64,000 bases of DNA from Paenibacillus ihumii. Its GTDB lineage: Bacteria; Bacillota; Bacilli; Paenibacillales; Paenibacillaceae. Below are positions 15,801 through 25,695 of the stretch, piece after piece. Made by a program: the position numbers and the translations under genes. How positions within the stretch are numbered: the first letter of the stretch is position 1; every line of letters starts with the position of its first letter. The notes under the pieces are model-generated. The model was not told the origin of the DNA. It made no database searches and saw only the letters and a program-made list of their open reading frames with translations. The DNA lies in contig NZ_LN884299.1 in assembly GCF_001403875.1 (NCBI RefSeq), positions 2,666,117-2,730,116 on the forward strand, given 5' to 3'.

Positions 15801-17180
15801 TTAACGGAATGGAAACCGCATTCCTTTGCCGGCTTTGCCTTGAAGCTGCTTCATCATTTTGGAGCCCTTGCCTTTCGGCCCCATCATATCGGAGAATTGC
15901 TTCATCATCCGGCGCATCTCATCAAACTGCTTGATCAGCCGGTTCACATCGGCAAGCGTCGTACCGCTTCCTGCAGCGATGCGCTTGCGTCTGCTGTGAT
16001 TGATCATGTCCGGATTCTGCTTCTCTTCCGTCGTCATGGAACGGACGATGGCCTCAACACGCCCCATCTGTTTCTCATCGACCTTGATATCCTTCATCTG
16101 CTTCATCTTGCCCATGCCCGGGATCATGTCCATAATCTGATCCAGTGGTCCGAGCTTCTTGACCTGCTCCATCTGCTCGAGGAAATCATCGAACGTAAAC
16201 TCCGCATTGCGCATTTTACGTTCCATTTCCTTCGCTTTCTCCGCGTCGATATTCGACTGGGCTTTCTCGATCAGCGAGAGCATATCGCCCATGCCAAGAA
16301 TCCGCGATGCCATCCGCTCCGGATGAAACGGCTCAAGCGCATCGATCTTCTCACCAAGCGCCGCGAATTTGATCGGGCACCCGGTAACGGCTTTGACCGA
16401 CAAGGCTGCACCGCCGCGGGTATCTCCATCCAGCTTGGTCAGCACGACGCCTGTCAGCTGGAGCTGCTGATTGAAGCTCTCCGCGACGTTAACGGCATCC
16501 TGCCCCGTCATCGCGTCAACGACAAGCAGCACTTCATCCGGCTGCGTCACTTCATGAATCTGACGGAGCTCCTCCATCAATTCCTCATCGACATGCAGGC
16601 GTCCCGCCGTATCAATTAGCAGATAGTCGTTGCCGTTGTCCTTCGCATGCTGCAGCGCTTGTCTAGCGATTTCTACCGGGCTATTGCCTTCCGGGAGCGT
16701 AAAAACAGGAACCTTGATCTGTTCGCCAAGCACCTGCAGCTGCTTAATGGCCGCAGGGCGATAAATATCTCCCGCCACAAGCAGCGGGCGATGATTGCCC
16801 TTCAATAACAGCTTGGCCAGCTTGGCCGAGGTGGTCGTCTTCCCCGCTCCCTGCAGTCCCGCCATCATAACGACGGTCGGCGGACGGTTGCTCTTCGCCA
16901 GCTTCGCCTGGCTGCCGCCCATCAGCTCCGTGAGCTCTTTGTTAACAATATCAATAATGACCATGCCCGGCGTGAAGCTGTCCATCACTTCCTTGCCGAC
17001 GGCCTTCTCCTTCACCTTGGAGATAAATTCCTTGACCACCTTGAAGTTGACGTCCGCCTCCAGCAGGGCGAGCCGCACTTCTCGCATCGCTTCGTTGACA
17101 TCGTCCTCCGATACCTTGCCTTTGCCGCGCAACTTGCTGAACACGCTCTGCAATCGGCTCGTTAAACCTTCAAAAGCCAT
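15801..17180 (-). CDS. ffh: Signal recognition particle protein Ffh (SRP54)
   Basis: A 459-residue SRP GTPase, binding SRP RNA and signal sequences to target proteins to the membrane via FtsY. N domain (1-90); G domain with GLQGAGKTTT (about 107), DTAGR (about 190) and TKLDGDTRGG (about 248); then a Met/Lys-rich M domain with the RNA-binding SRRKRIAAGSGT motif near 398. A weak hairpin (GCCGC/GCGGC) lies between it and ylxM. Confidence 0.97.
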   Translation of the reverse strand: MAFEGLTSRLQSVFSKLRGKGKVSEDDVNEAMREVRLALLEADVNFKVVKEFISKVKEKAVGKEVMDSFTPGMVIIDIVNKELTELMGGSQAKLAKSNRPPTVVMMAGLQGAGKTTTSAKLAKLLLKGNHRPLLVAGDIYRPAAIKQLQVLGEQIKVPVFTLPEGNSPVEIARQALQHAKDNGNDYLLIDTAGRLHVDEELMEELRQIHEVTQPDEVLLVVDAMTGQDAVNVAESFNQQLQLTGVVLTKLDGDTRGGAALSVKAVTGCPIKFAALGEKIDALEPFHPERMASRILGMGDMLSLIEKAQSNIDAEKAKEMERKMRNAEFTFDDFLEQMEQVKKLGPLDQIMDMIPGMGKMKQMKDIKVDEKQMGRVEAIVRSMTTEEKQNPDMINHSRRKRIAAGSGTTLADVNRLIKQFDEMRRMMKQFSDMMGPKGKGSKMMKQLQGKAGKGMRFPFR

Positions 17181-17297
17181 CTTCGGTCACCTCCGCTTCA
17201 AGGATTGAATATTTTCGAAATCGAGTATTCCTGCAAACCGCCGCGTAGCGGCTTGTCTATCCCTTAGCAGAAAATACATCGATAAACATATTTCTTA

Positions 17298-17651
17298 TCA
17301 TAATTGCTCCACCTGATCAAGCAAGTCTCTTGCTTCCTCTTTATGTACGGCGGGCAGCTCACTATCCGCGATCAGTTCTCCCAGCCGAACAAGCGCAGCG
17401 CTTCGTTCCTCATGCTTATGAAGCAGCTTCAGCTTCTCCTCATAAGCCTCCAGCATGCCTTCAGCCCGTTTAATATGTTCATAGACAGCCTGCCTGCTGA
17501 TGCCGAACTCAGCTGCAATCTCGCCAAGCGAGAAATCATCGTGGAAGTAGTACTTCAGGAACGTCTGCTGCTTCTCTGTCAGCAGCTTCTCATAAAAATC
17601 AAACAAAAGGTTGATCCGATTCGTCTTCTCAAGCCTATTCTCCTGACTCAT
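17298..17651 (-). CDS. ylxM: YlxM family (UPF0122) putative HTH protein associated with SRP
   Basis: A 117-residue helix-turn-helix protein of the UPF0122 family, almost always next to ffh. The sigma-70 region 4-like HTH is seen in FLKYYFHDDFSLGEIAAEFGISRQAVYEHIKRAEGML. In streptococci the homologue stimulates SRP function. ATG 17651 follows GGAGGGAG; the longer frame has no site. Confidence 0.93.
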   Translation of the reverse strand: MSQENRLEKTNRINLLFDFYEKLLTEKQQTFLKYYFHDDFSLGEIAAEFGISRQAVYEHIKRAEGMLEAYEEKLKLLHKHEERSAALVRLGELIADSELPAVHKEEARDLLDQVEQL

Positions 17652-17796
17652 ATGGGCACTCCCTCCGTCAAGGAAAAACACTTTACAGCGCGCATCAACG
17701 TTCTTTATGATACCTAATGGAAAGAAGGATGTCAAGTACTTTCCCTTAACATATCAACAATCCTTTTGCTGCAAACATTTCCGGCCGAAAATATTC

Positions 17797-17830
17797 AAGG
17801 CCGCATGTCATATCAACGGACAGCGGCCTT
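17797..17830 (-). terminator. Terminator after trhA
   Basis: Minus strand: AAGGCCGC pairs with GCGGCCTT across an 18-nt loop that can pair further, followed by GAATATTTTC. Confidence 0.6.
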
Positions 17831-17857
17831 GTGAACGTATCGTTCAACATATTTAAT

Positions 17858-18505
17858 TTACCATTGTGGAAGCAGGTACAGCAGAATAGCAAAGAAATGC
17901 GTAACACTGCCCCCGAGCACGAACAGATGCCAAATGGCATGATGGTAAGGAAATGCCCGCCAGACATAGAATATCGTGCCCAGCGAGTAAAGAACGCCCC
18001 CGGCCACCAGCAATGCGATGCCCCCAGAAGGCACAGCAGCCGTCAGCGGTCCCCAGGCGATCACAATCAGCCAGCCCATGATCAAATAGAAAAACGTAGA
18101 CATGAACAAGAATCGTTTGACAAAGAATGCTTTAAACAGCACGCCGAGCAAAGCGATCCCCCAAATGATCCCGAACAGGCTCCAGCCTAGCGGGCCGCGG
18201 ATGGCCACCAGCAGGAAAGGCGTGTACGTCCCGGCGATGTAAAGATAAATGGAGGAGTGATCGAAAAATTCGAACAAATCCTTCACTTTGCCTTCCTTGA
18301 AGCTGTGAACGAGAGTGGAGCAAACATACAGCAGAAGCATGGTAACCCCATAAATTGTAAAGCTGACTACGTGCCAGGCCGTCCCCTTCAAGCTGGAGAA
18401 CACAATGAGCAGAACCAGTGCTGCCACGCTAAGTACAGTTCCAATCCCATGGGTAATGGCATTGGCGATTTCCTCTCTGCGCGGATAAGTATGCGTGTTA
18501 GCCAT
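17858..18505 (-). CDS. trhA: Hemolysin III / TrhA family membrane protein
   Basis: A 215-residue protein with seven transmembrane helices of the PAQR/hemolysin III family, in recent work tied to membrane-energy/fluidity homeostasis. Conserved metal-type residues are visible: ANAITHGIG, STLVHSF, FFDHSSIYLYIAGTYTPF and the C-terminal HHAIWHLFVLGGSVTHF. It sits between ftsY and ylxM, which are adjacent in Bacillus, so it has been inserted into the SRP cluster without changing direction. Confidence 0.92.
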   Translation of the reverse strand: MANTHTYPRREEIANAITHGIGTVLSVAALVLLIVFSSLKGTAWHVVSFTIYGVTMLLLYVCSTLVHSFKEGKVKDLFEFFDHSSIYLYIAGTYTPFLLVAIRGPLGWSLFGIIWGIALLGVLFKAFFVKRFLFMSTFFYLIMGWLIVIAWGPLTAAVPSGGIALLVAGGVLYSLGTIFYVWRAFPYHHAIWHLFVLGGSVTHFFAILLYLLPQW

Positions 18506-18552
18506 ACTGTATCGCCTCCTATATTATTAGTATGCCTCTCTCTAATTCGCGG

Positions 18553-19554
18553 TTATTCGCCGCTGGCTCCAGCGGCTTCCTCTTCCTGAATCAAGCCGGC
18601 AAACAAGCCATGAACAAACTGCTCGGAATCGAATTTCTGCAGATCCTCCATCTTCTCGCCAAGGCCGACGAACTTTACCGGAAGGCTCAGCTCTTGACGA
18701 ATCGCAACGACGATGCCGCCTTTGGCTGTACCATCGAGCTTAGTCAGCACAAGCCCGGTCACCCCGCTCTTCTCGCCGAACAGCTTCGCCTGGCTGAGCG
18801 CGTTCTGGCCGGTTGTGGCGTCAAGCACCATCAGCACTTCATGAGGCGCATCCGGAATTTCCCGCTGAATGACCCGGTAGATCTTATTCAGCTCCTCCAT
18901 CAAATTCGACTTGTTCTGCAGGCGTCCTGCCGTATCGCAGAGCAGAATGTCTACGCCGCGCTGCTTCGCGGCCTGTACGGCATCAAACATTACCGCTGCG
19001 GGATCGGAGCCGGCCTGCTGCTTAACGACGTCTACGCCGACGCGCTGGCCCCATACCTCAAGCTGCTCAATAGCCCCTGCACGGAATGTGTCGCCGGCAG
19101 CGAGAAGCACCTTCTTGCCCTGCTGCTTATAGTAATGCGCCAGCTTGCCGATGGTCGTCGTTTTGCCGACGCCGTTAACGCCGACGAAGAGAATAACGCT
19201 TATTCCATTTGGATTCAGCCGCATTTCATTATCTTCATCGCCGCGCAGCAGCTCCGTCAGCTTCTCCGACAGAAGCGGCTGCAGCTCGGCTGCATCCTCG
19301 ATCCGCCGTTTCTTCACTTCACTGCGCAGATCGTCAATCAAGGCGATTACGGTATTGACCCCGACATCCGCCCCGATCAGGATCTCTTCCAGCTCCTCGA
19401 AAAATTCCTCATCGATCTTTTTCCGGCGAATAACGAGATCGGCCACTTTCTCTACGAAGCCTTTACGGCTCTTCTCCAGCCCGTCCTTAAACTGCTTTGT
19501 CACCGTCTCCGTTTTGGAGGCGATGCTTTCTTTCAATTTTTTAAAGAAACTCAT
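18553..19554 (-). CDS. ftsY: Signal recognition particle receptor FtsY
   Basis: A 333-residue SRP receptor GTPase. A short charged N-terminal membrane-targeting helix (MSFFKKLKESIASK), N domain, then G domain with GVNGVGKTTTIGKLA (about 128), DTAGRLQNK (about 215) and TKLDGTAKGG (about 276). It lacks the long acidic A domain of enterobacteria, as usual in Firmicutes. It follows smc by about 80 nt. Confidence 0.97.
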   Translation of the reverse strand: MSFFKKLKESIASKTETVTKQFKDGLEKSRKGFVEKVADLVIRRKKIDEEFFEELEEILIGADVGVNTVIALIDDLRSEVKKRRIEDAAELQPLLSEKLTELLRGDEDNEMRLNPNGISVILFVGVNGVGKTTTIGKLAHYYKQQGKKVLLAAGDTFRAGAIEQLEVWGQRVGVDVVKQQAGSDPAAVMFDAVQAAKQRGVDILLCDTAGRLQNKSNLMEELNKIYRVIQREIPDAPHEVLMVLDATTGQNALSQAKLFGEKSGVTGLVLTKLDGTAKGGIVVAIRQELSLPVKFVGLGEKMEDLQKFDSEQFVHGLFAGLIQEEEAAGASGE

Positions 19555-19635
19555 GTGGTTCCTCCCTTAAATCATCATCCTGATCCAAATATAAACATTA
19601 GCTTCGATGCTCTAATTATGCCACGGCTGAGCGGC

Positions 19636-22600
19636 TCAAGCAATTTCCACGGTTTCTTCATCCTCCAGCTTGACGGAGACCAGCTTGGATACTCCGCCTT
19701 CCTCCATCGTCACCCCGTACAGCACATCCGCCTCTTCCATCGTTCCTTTGCGATGCGTCACGACGATAAACTGGGTCTGCTCGGAGAATTCGCGCAAATA
19801 TTGCGCAAACCTGGCGACATTGGCTTCGTCCAGCGCTGCCTCTACCTCGTCGAGCACGCAGAACGGCACCGGCTTGACGTGCAGAATGGCGAAGAGCAGG
19901 GCCATTGCCGTCAACGCCCGTTCTCCCCCGGAGAGAAGCTGCAGGTTCTGCAGCTTCTTGCCCGGCGGCTGCGCTACGACATCGATTCCGGTCTCCAGCA
20001 GATTATCCGGATCGATGAGGACGAGATCCGCACGGCCTCCGCCGAACAGCTTCGTGAATACTGTGCCGAATTCCCGGCGAATCGCGTCAAAGGTGCTCTT
20101 GAAGCGTTTGGACATTTCGTCATCCATTTCCTTGATCACCTGATACAGCGTCGCCTTCGCCTCGACGAGGTCATCCTTCTGCTCGCTCAGGAAATCATAG
20201 CGCTCGGATACCCGCTCGTATTCGTCGATGGCTCCCAGGTTCACTTCGCCCAGCAGCGTGATTTGCCGTTTGAGCTCCTTCACCTCGCCCTGCGTTTTAG
20301 GCACATCCTCAGGGACGGCATAGCGCTGCTTCGCCAGTTCAAAGCTCAGCTCATACTCATCGCTCAGCTTATGCAGAATATTATCAAGCTCCACGTCAAG
20401 CCTGTTCGCCTGAATCTCGGTTTGGCGGAGCTGCTCCTCGACGGCTTTGAGGCCGACCCGCTGCTCCTTGGTCTCGCTCTCGCCTTCCTCCAGCTTCTTA
20501 ACCAATACGCTTCGGGAGGCACGCTCCATGTCCAGCTGCTCGCTGGTACGCTCTTTTTTCAATTTGAAATCATTCAGCTCTTCCCGCTGTTTGACGCTCT
20601 GCAGCTCATTTTGCTTCAGATCGGCCTCGATCGCCTGCAGGATGCTGCGGTTCTGCTCCAGCTCCTTCTTCTGAATCTCGAACTCCTCCTGAGACCGCCG
20701 CAGCTGCTCCCGCAAAGAGTGGCATTCCTGATCCAGCTTGCCCTCGCGCACCTTAAGCCCGGTCAATTGATGCTGGAGCTCTTCCTTGACGGACTCATTC
20801 GCTTTACGCGCGAATTCCGCAGCCTGAATCGACTGGCGGATCGTCTGCTCTTCCTTCTCCAGCTCCTTCAATCGCGCTTCCGCCATAGCCTTGCTCTTAT
20901 CCAGCTCCTCGATCTCCTGGATGTAATGTCCCTTCTCCTGCCCGTACAGCTCGAATTGCTCGGAGACATGCCTCCATTCGTGCTCCACTTGCTTCAGCTC
21001 GCTTGTATGGGACTGCTCTTCCGATCGCTTCAAATCCCCGGCTTCGCGCAGCTTCTCCAGCTCCTGCTCGCACTGCTTCATTTGAGCGCGTACATCGGTG
21101 AGCCCGCCTCTCAGCTTGCTCAGCATATCCTCGCTTTCGCGAATATCCGCGGCCAGCTGCTCCAGCTGGCGCTTCCGCCCTAACAGATTGCTGTTCTTGC
21201 GATGCTGGCTCCCTCCGGTCATCGAGCCGCCGGCATTAACGACATCGCCCTCCAGAGTCACGATCCGGAAGCGATACTGGCACCGCGCCGCCATCTTGTT
21301 GGCCCGTTCCAGATCGCTTGCGAACACGACGTTGCCGAGCAGACTGCCGACGATGTTGGCATAACGCGGATCGTGGCCGACAAGCTCGGCGCCGATCCCG
21401 ATAAAGCCCTCGGCCTCCTCCATCGTCCTCTTATCCGCCGCGGACATCTGGCGCGGCCGGATGACATCCAGCGGCAGGAAGGTCGCCCGCCCCAGCTGGC
21501 GCTGCTTCAGGAACGCGATGGCCTGCCGGGAGACGGCTTCATTCTCCATGACGATATGCTGCATCGCGGCTCCAAGCGCGGTCTCAACAGCGAGCTCCAG
21601 CTTCTCCGGCACCTGGATCAGCTCAGCTACAGCCCCATGGACGCCGCCGAGCTGCGATTTGCGGGAGGCTTTCAGCACTTCCTTGACACCCAGGGCAAAG
21701 CCGTCAAAATCCTCCTCCATCTCCTTCATCGTATCGCGCCGGGAGATGAGCGCCTCTCTTCGCTGTTCCCATTTGCGGATGTTAGCCGAGCTCTCCTCCG
21801 CCAGCTTCTGCAGCGATTGATGACGCTCGCTCTCCGTAATATAGCGGCTGCGAAGGTCGGCAATCTCTTTGGCAAGCCGCACCAGCACCTGCTCAAGCTC
21901 GGACTTTCTGCCCTTCAGCCGCTCCAGCTCGTCCCGCCATTTCGCGCCCTCTTCCTCCGAACGATCCATGCGGCGCTGGACGCCTTCTTTCTGCTGGTCC
22001 GCATAACGAATTTCATTGCGAGCCTCCGCCATCCGATTCATCGTTTCGAGCAATTGCCCCTTGAGTGCTTCCTCCTGGGCCTGGCTGATCCCGCCGGTAA
22101 CGCCCACGAGCTTCACTTCCTCAGCCGACAGCTCAGTTCTGAGCTCATTCAGCTGCCTCTCGGCCTCCGCAAACTTCGCGGACAGAGCATTCAGCTCTTC
22201 CGCCCGCTGTGCATAGCGCTCCTCATTGACGGCGAGCGACTGCCGCAGCTGCTCCCGGTTCTGAATCAGGTTCTTCTCGCGCTCCCTGAGCACTTCTCCG
22301 AAGCCCTCGCTCTTCTCGAAGCTCTCGCTGTATTCCAGAAGCTGGCCCTGCAGCAACTCGATGTGCTCCTCTAATTGGCGAAGCGCTAACCGGTCGCTCT
22401 CCAGCTTGGCATCATGGGCTGACACGACCGTTGATAGAGCGAGCTGCTCCTCCTGCAGCTTGGCAAGCTTGCCGTTCGCCTCGCTCCAGCTCTCATGGAT
22501 CTTCTCGATTTGATGCACATAAAGCGATATTTCCTTATGCTTCAGCTCCTCGCGAAGCTCTTTATACCGAAGCGCCTTCTCCGATTGTTCCTTCAAAGGA

Positions 22601-23208
22601 CCGATTTGGTCCTCCAGCTCACTGACAAGATCGTGAATACGCAGCAGGTTTTGTTCCGTATCATCGAGTTTGCGCCGGGCATCCCGTTTGCGGCTCTTAT
22701 ATTTCACAATCCCTGAGGCTTCCTCGAATATCCCCCGCCGATCCTCGGAGCGCGTGCTCAAAATCTCCTCGATCCGCCCTTGGCCGATAATCGAATAAGC
22801 TTCCTTCCCGATTCCCGTATCCATGAACAGCTCGGTGATATCCTTCAACCGGCAGGATTGTTTATTGATCATGTACTCGCTATCGCCGCTGCGGTGAACC
22901 CGCCGCGTTACCGTAACTTCACTGAAATCCAGCGGCAAGGCATGATCCGTATTGTCGAGGGTTAGAGAGACTTCCCCATAATTCACCGCTTTGCGCGCAT
23001 CGCTGCCCGCAAAAATAATGTCCTCCATCTTGCCGCCGCGGAGCGACTTGGCGCTCTGCTCGCCCAGCACCCAGCGTATGCCGTCCGAGATATTGCTCTT
23101 TCCGCTGCCATTGGGGCCGACTACGGCTGTAATGCCGCGTACGAATTCCATTTCCGTTTTGTCGGCGAAAGATTTAAATCCTGATAACTCGATTCGTTTC
23201 AAAAACAT
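19636..23208 (-). CDS. smc: Chromosome partition protein SMC
   Basis: A 1190-residue SMC ATPase, which with ScpA/ScpB extrudes DNA loops and organises the chromosome. N-terminal ABC half with GPNGSGKSNISD (residues about 32-43) and MINKQSCRLKDI; two long coiled coils; hinge around 500-680 with GGSMTGGS; C-terminal half with signature LLSGGERALTAMALLFAI and Walker B PFCVLDEVEAALDEANV. The start at 23208 gives the family N-terminus MFLKRIELSGFKSFADKTE. It lies between rnc and ftsY as in Bacillus, but a strong terminator separates it from rnc. Confidence 0.97.
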   Translation of the reverse strand: MFLKRIELSGFKSFADKTEMEFVRGITAVVGPNGSGKSNISDGIRWVLGEQSAKSLRGGKMEDIIFAGSDARKAVNYGEVSLTLDNTDHALPLDFSEVTVTRRVHRSGDSEYMINKQSCRLKDITELFMDTGIGKEAYSIIGQGRIEEILSTRSEDRRGIFEEASGIVKYKSRKRDARRKLDDTEQNLLRIHDLVSELEDQIGPLKEQSEKALRYKELREELKHKEISLYVHQIEKIHESWSEANGKLAKLQEEQLALSTVVSAHDAKLESDRLALRQLEEHIELLQGQLLEYSESFEKSEGFGEVLREREKNLIQNREQLRQSLAVNEERYAQRAEELNALSAKFAEAERQLNELRTELSAEEVKLVGVTGGISQAQEEALKGQLLETMNRMAEARNEIRYADQQKEGVQRRMDRSEEEGAKWRDELERLKGRKSELEQVLVRLAKEIADLRSRYITESERHQSLQKLAEESSANIRKWEQRREALISRRDTMKEMEEDFDGFALGVKEVLKASRKSQLGGVHGAVAELIQVPEKLELAVETALGAAMQHIVMENEAVSRQAIAFLKQRQLGRATFLPLDVIRPRQMSAADKRTMEEAEGFIGIGAELVGHDPRYANIVGSLLGNVVFASDLERANKMAARCQYRFRIVTLEGDVVNAGGSMTGGSQHRKNSNLLGRKRQLEQLAADIRESEDMLSKLRGGLTDVRAQMKQCEQELEKLREAGDLKRSEEQSHTSELKQVEHEWRHVSEQFELYGQEKGHYIQEIEELDKSKAMAEARLKELEKEEQTIRQSIQAAEFARKANESVKEELQHQLTGLKVREGKLDQECHSLREQLRRSQEEFEIQKKELEQNRSILQAIEADLKQNELQSVKQREELNDFKLKKERTSEQLDMERASRSVLVKKLEEGESETKEQRVGLKAVEEQLRQTEIQANRLDVELDNILHKLSDEYELSFELAKQRYAVPEDVPKTQGEVKELKRQITLLGEVNLGAIDEYERVSERYDFLSEQKDDLVEAKATLYQVIKEMDDEMSKRFKSTFDAIRREFGTVFTKLFGGGRADLVLIDPDNLLETGIDVVAQPPGKKLQNLQLLSGGERALTAMALLFAILHVKPVPFCVLDEVEAALDEANVARFAQYLREFSEQTQFIVVTHRKGTMEEADVLYGVTMEEGGVSKLVSVKLEDEETVEIA

Positions 23209-23263
23209 ACCTTCACGATCACCTCTACCAGCTATTGTAACATACAAAAAAGCTTAAGGGGAC

Positions 23264-23298
23264 AAGCAAAAAGTCCCCGTGCGTCAAGCAACGGGGAC
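23264..23298 (-). terminator. Terminator between rnc and smc
   Basis: Minus strand: GTCCCCGT pairs with ACGGGGAC, followed by TTTTTG. Confidence 0.8.
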
Positions 23299-23321
23299 GT
23301 TCATGCATCTTGTTGAAAATG

Positions 23322-24020
23322 TCATTCATTTGAAATTCTCAATCGCTCTAGCGCCACTGCGGCAGCCTGCTGTTCAGCTTCCTTCTTGGAACGTCCTGTT
23401 CCTTGCCCCAGCGCGCGGCCGTCCATGGATACCTCGGAGACGAACTCCCGCTCATGGGCCGGTCCGCGCTCTTCGATAATGCGGTACTCCAGTACCCCCA
23501 TATTGTGATGCTGGGTCAGCTCCTGCAGCTCCGTCTTGAAATCGGTCGTCTGCAGCTTTCCGTTAAGTGTGAATTGGGAGAACACGTGCTGATGAAGGAA
23601 AGCATTAACCGCCTGCAGCCCTTGATCGAGATAGAGGGCGCCGATGAACGACTCGAAGACGTCGGCCAGCAGCGCCGGGCGTGTCCGCCCGCCGGTTAAT
23701 TCCTCTCCTTTGCCCAACAGTACGTATTTGCCAAACTCCAGGCTCTCGGCAAACTTCACCAGGGAAGGCTCGCACACGATGGCAGCGCGAAGCTTGGTCA
23801 GTTCGCCTTCAGGACGATCCGGAAACATCCGATACAAATGCTCGGAGACCGTCAGCTCCAGAACAGCGTCGCCCAGGAACTCCAGACGCTCATTATCCTG
23901 ATGCTGACTGAACCGATGTTCATTTACATATGATGCATGGGTAAAGGCCTGTTTCAACAGCTGCCGGTTTTGGAATACAATTTGAAGTTTGTGCTGTAAC
24001 TGCTTCAGATCTCCGCTCAA
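23322..24020 (-). CDS. rnc: Ribonuclease III
   Basis: A 232-residue RNase III that processes rRNA and other double-stranded RNA. Catalytic signature NERLEFLGDAVLELTVSEHL, second acidic site DVFESFIGALYLDQG, and a C-terminal double-stranded RNA-binding domain ending GRSKKEAEQQAAAVALERL. The start is TTG at 24020, 8 nt after AAGGGG; no better ATG exists. Twelve bases separate it from fabF. Confidence 0.96.
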   Translation of the reverse strand: MSGDLKQLQHKLQIVFQNRQLLKQAFTHASYVNEHRFSQHQDNERLEFLGDAVLELTVSEHLYRMFPDRPEGELTKLRAAIVCEPSLVKFAESLEFGKYVLLGKGEELTGGRTRPALLADVFESFIGALYLDQGLQAVNAFLHQHVFSQFTLNGKLQTTDFKTELQELTQHHNMGVLEYRIIEERGPAHEREFVSEVSMDGRALGQGTGRSKKEAEQQAAAVALERLRISNE

Positions 24021-24032
24021 CAGACTGACCCC

Positions 24033-25271
24033 TTATGCTTCAAATTTCTTCAGAACGATGGTGGCATTATGCCCTCCAAATCCGAAGGAGTTGGACATGG
24101 CTACAGTAACATTCGCTGATCTAGCTTGATTTGGCACGTAATCCAAATCACATTCCGGATCCTGGTTCTCCAGGTTGATCGTCGGGGCGATCTTGCTATT
24201 CTTGATCGTCAGGCCGCAAATCACGGCCTCGACGCCGCCCGCAGCGCCCAGCAAATGACCCGTCATCGATTTGGTCGAGCTGACAGCCACCTTGCGCGCG
24301 TGCTCTCCAAGCGCCTCCTTGATGGCAATCGTCTCGGAGCGATCACCTACCGGCGTTGACGTACCATGGGCGTTAATGTAATCGACCTCGCTGGCTTGAA
24401 TGTCGGCATCGCGAATCGCCATCTCCATGCAGCGGCGCGCCCCGTTCGGATCCGGGTCAGTCATATGATGCGCATCAGCGCTAAGACCGTAACCGATCAC
24501 TTCCGCGTAAATCTTGGCGCCGCGCTTCTGCGCATGCTCCAGGGATTCGAGCACGAGCACGCCCGAGCCTTCGCCCATGACGAATCCGTCGCGTCCCGTA
24601 TCGAATGGACGGCTTGCCTTCTCAGGCTCGTCATTGCGAGTCGACATCGCCCGCATCGAACAGAATCCGGCGAGACCGGTCGGTCTGATCGTCGCTTCTG
24701 CGCCGCCGCAAATCATGACATCGGCATCGCCACGCTGAATCAATTTATACGAATCGCCAATGGAATGAGTTCCGGTCGCGCACGCCGTTACAGCTGTACT
24801 GTTAGGGCCTTTCGCTCCGAACAGTATCGATACGTGGCCGGATGCCATGTTCGCAATCATCATCGGAATGAAGAAAGGGCTTACGCGCTTTGGTCCCTTT
24901 TGCAGTAGGACATTATGCTGGTCTTCCCAGGTGCCAAGCCCGCCAATTCCGGAGCCGATAATGACGCCGACGCGCTCAGGATCCACCTGCTCACCAATCA
25001 CGAGGCCGCTGTCTTTTATAGCACTCGTAGCCGCCGCCGCTGCAAATTGAACGAAACGGTCCATTTTGCGCGCATCCTTGCGGTCTACGTAATCCTCGGC
25101 ATTGAAGTCTTTGACCGAGGCAGCGATTCGGGTCGGATATTCACTGACGTCGAACGATTCGATCGCCGATACCCCCGATTTCCCTGCCATGAGATTATTC
25201 CAGAACGTATCCAAATCTTGACCGAGGGATGTAACGACCCCCATACCGGTTATTACCACTCTATGCTTCAA
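24033..25271 (-). CDS. fabF: 3-oxoacyl-ACP synthase II (KAS II)
   Basis: A 412-residue condensing enzyme that extends acyl-ACP with malonyl-ACP. Active-site Cys lies in AVTACATGTHSIGD; His residues are in NAHGTSTPVGD and SMTGHLLGAAGG; the Gly-rich C-terminus NSFGFGGHNATIV is typical. The TTG at 25271 is 7 nt after GAGGTG and gives the family start MKHRVVITGMGVV; a GTG at 25277 is too close to that site. A hairpin (25355-25383) precedes it. Confidence 0.96.
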   Translation of the reverse strand: MKHRVVITGMGVVTSLGQDLDTFWNNLMAGKSGVSAIESFDVSEYPTRIAASVKDFNAEDYVDRKDARKMDRFVQFAAAAATSAIKDSGLVIGEQVDPERVGVIIGSGIGGLGTWEDQHNVLLQKGPKRVSPFFIPMMIANMASGHVSILFGAKGPNSTAVTACATGTHSIGDSYKLIQRGDADVMICGGAEATIRPTGLAGFCSMRAMSTRNDEPEKASRPFDTGRDGFVMGEGSGVLVLESLEHAQKRGAKIYAEVIGYGLSADAHHMTDPDPNGARRCMEMAIRDADIQASEVDYINAHGTSTPVGDRSETIAIKEALGEHARKVAVSSTKSMTGHLLGAAGGVEAVICGLTIKNSKIAPTINLENQDPECDLDYVPNQARSANVTVAMSNSFGFGGHNATIVLKKFEA

Positions 25272-25354
25272 ACACACTCACCTCGTATTAGATCGCATGT
25301 GCAATATAGTTGTTAAGAACATTGTAAAGCTGATGATTTGCTAAGATGAGGAGA

Positions 25355-25383
25355 AGTCCCGCCTACAAAGGAGGTACGGGACT
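25355..25383 (-). terminator. Hairpin between acpP and fabF, possible attenuator
   Basis: Minus strand: AGTCCCG pairs with CGGGACT across a 15-nt loop. The following TCTCCTC tract is poor in T, so it may stabilise the acpP 3' end rather than terminate fully, consistent with the need for more ACP than FabF. Confidence 0.45.
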
Positions 25384-25393
25384 TTGAATGACA

Positions 25394-25627
25394 TTAGGTA
25401 TGAGATTGTATGTAGTTTACAACTTCACCTACAGTCGTAATCTTCTCAGCATCTTCATCTGAAATTTCCAAATCGAATTCATCTTCGAGTTCCATGACCA
25501 ATTCGACAACATCTAGCGAATCAGCACCCAGGTCATCTTTGAAAGACGCTTCTAGCGTCACTTCAGCTTCATCTGCGCCGAGGCGATCCACTACAATGCG
25601 TTTAACGCGCTCCAATACATCGGACAT
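25394..25627 (-). CDS. acpP: Acyl carrier protein
   Basis: A 77-residue acidic acyl carrier protein. The Ser that receives phosphopantetheine is in DLGADSLDVVELVMELEDEF. ATG 25627 follows a strong GGAGGAGGTG. Confidence 0.97.
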   Translation of the reverse strand: MSDVLERVKRIVVDRLGADEAEVTLEASFKDDLGADSLDVVELVMELEDEFDLEISDEDAEKITTVGEVVNYIQSHT

Positions 25628-25695
25628 CCGGTTCACCTCCTCCTTCGTATTATACGAAAATTAAATTCAAAATGCCATAGAAGCGAGACTCGAAA

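Noticed and set aside
18532..21183. 883-codon open frame on the plus strand
   Set aside because: It runs exactly antisense to ftsY and smc, both with clear family motifs; its length reflects GC-rich codon structure of those genes, it has no domain features and no ribosome binding site.
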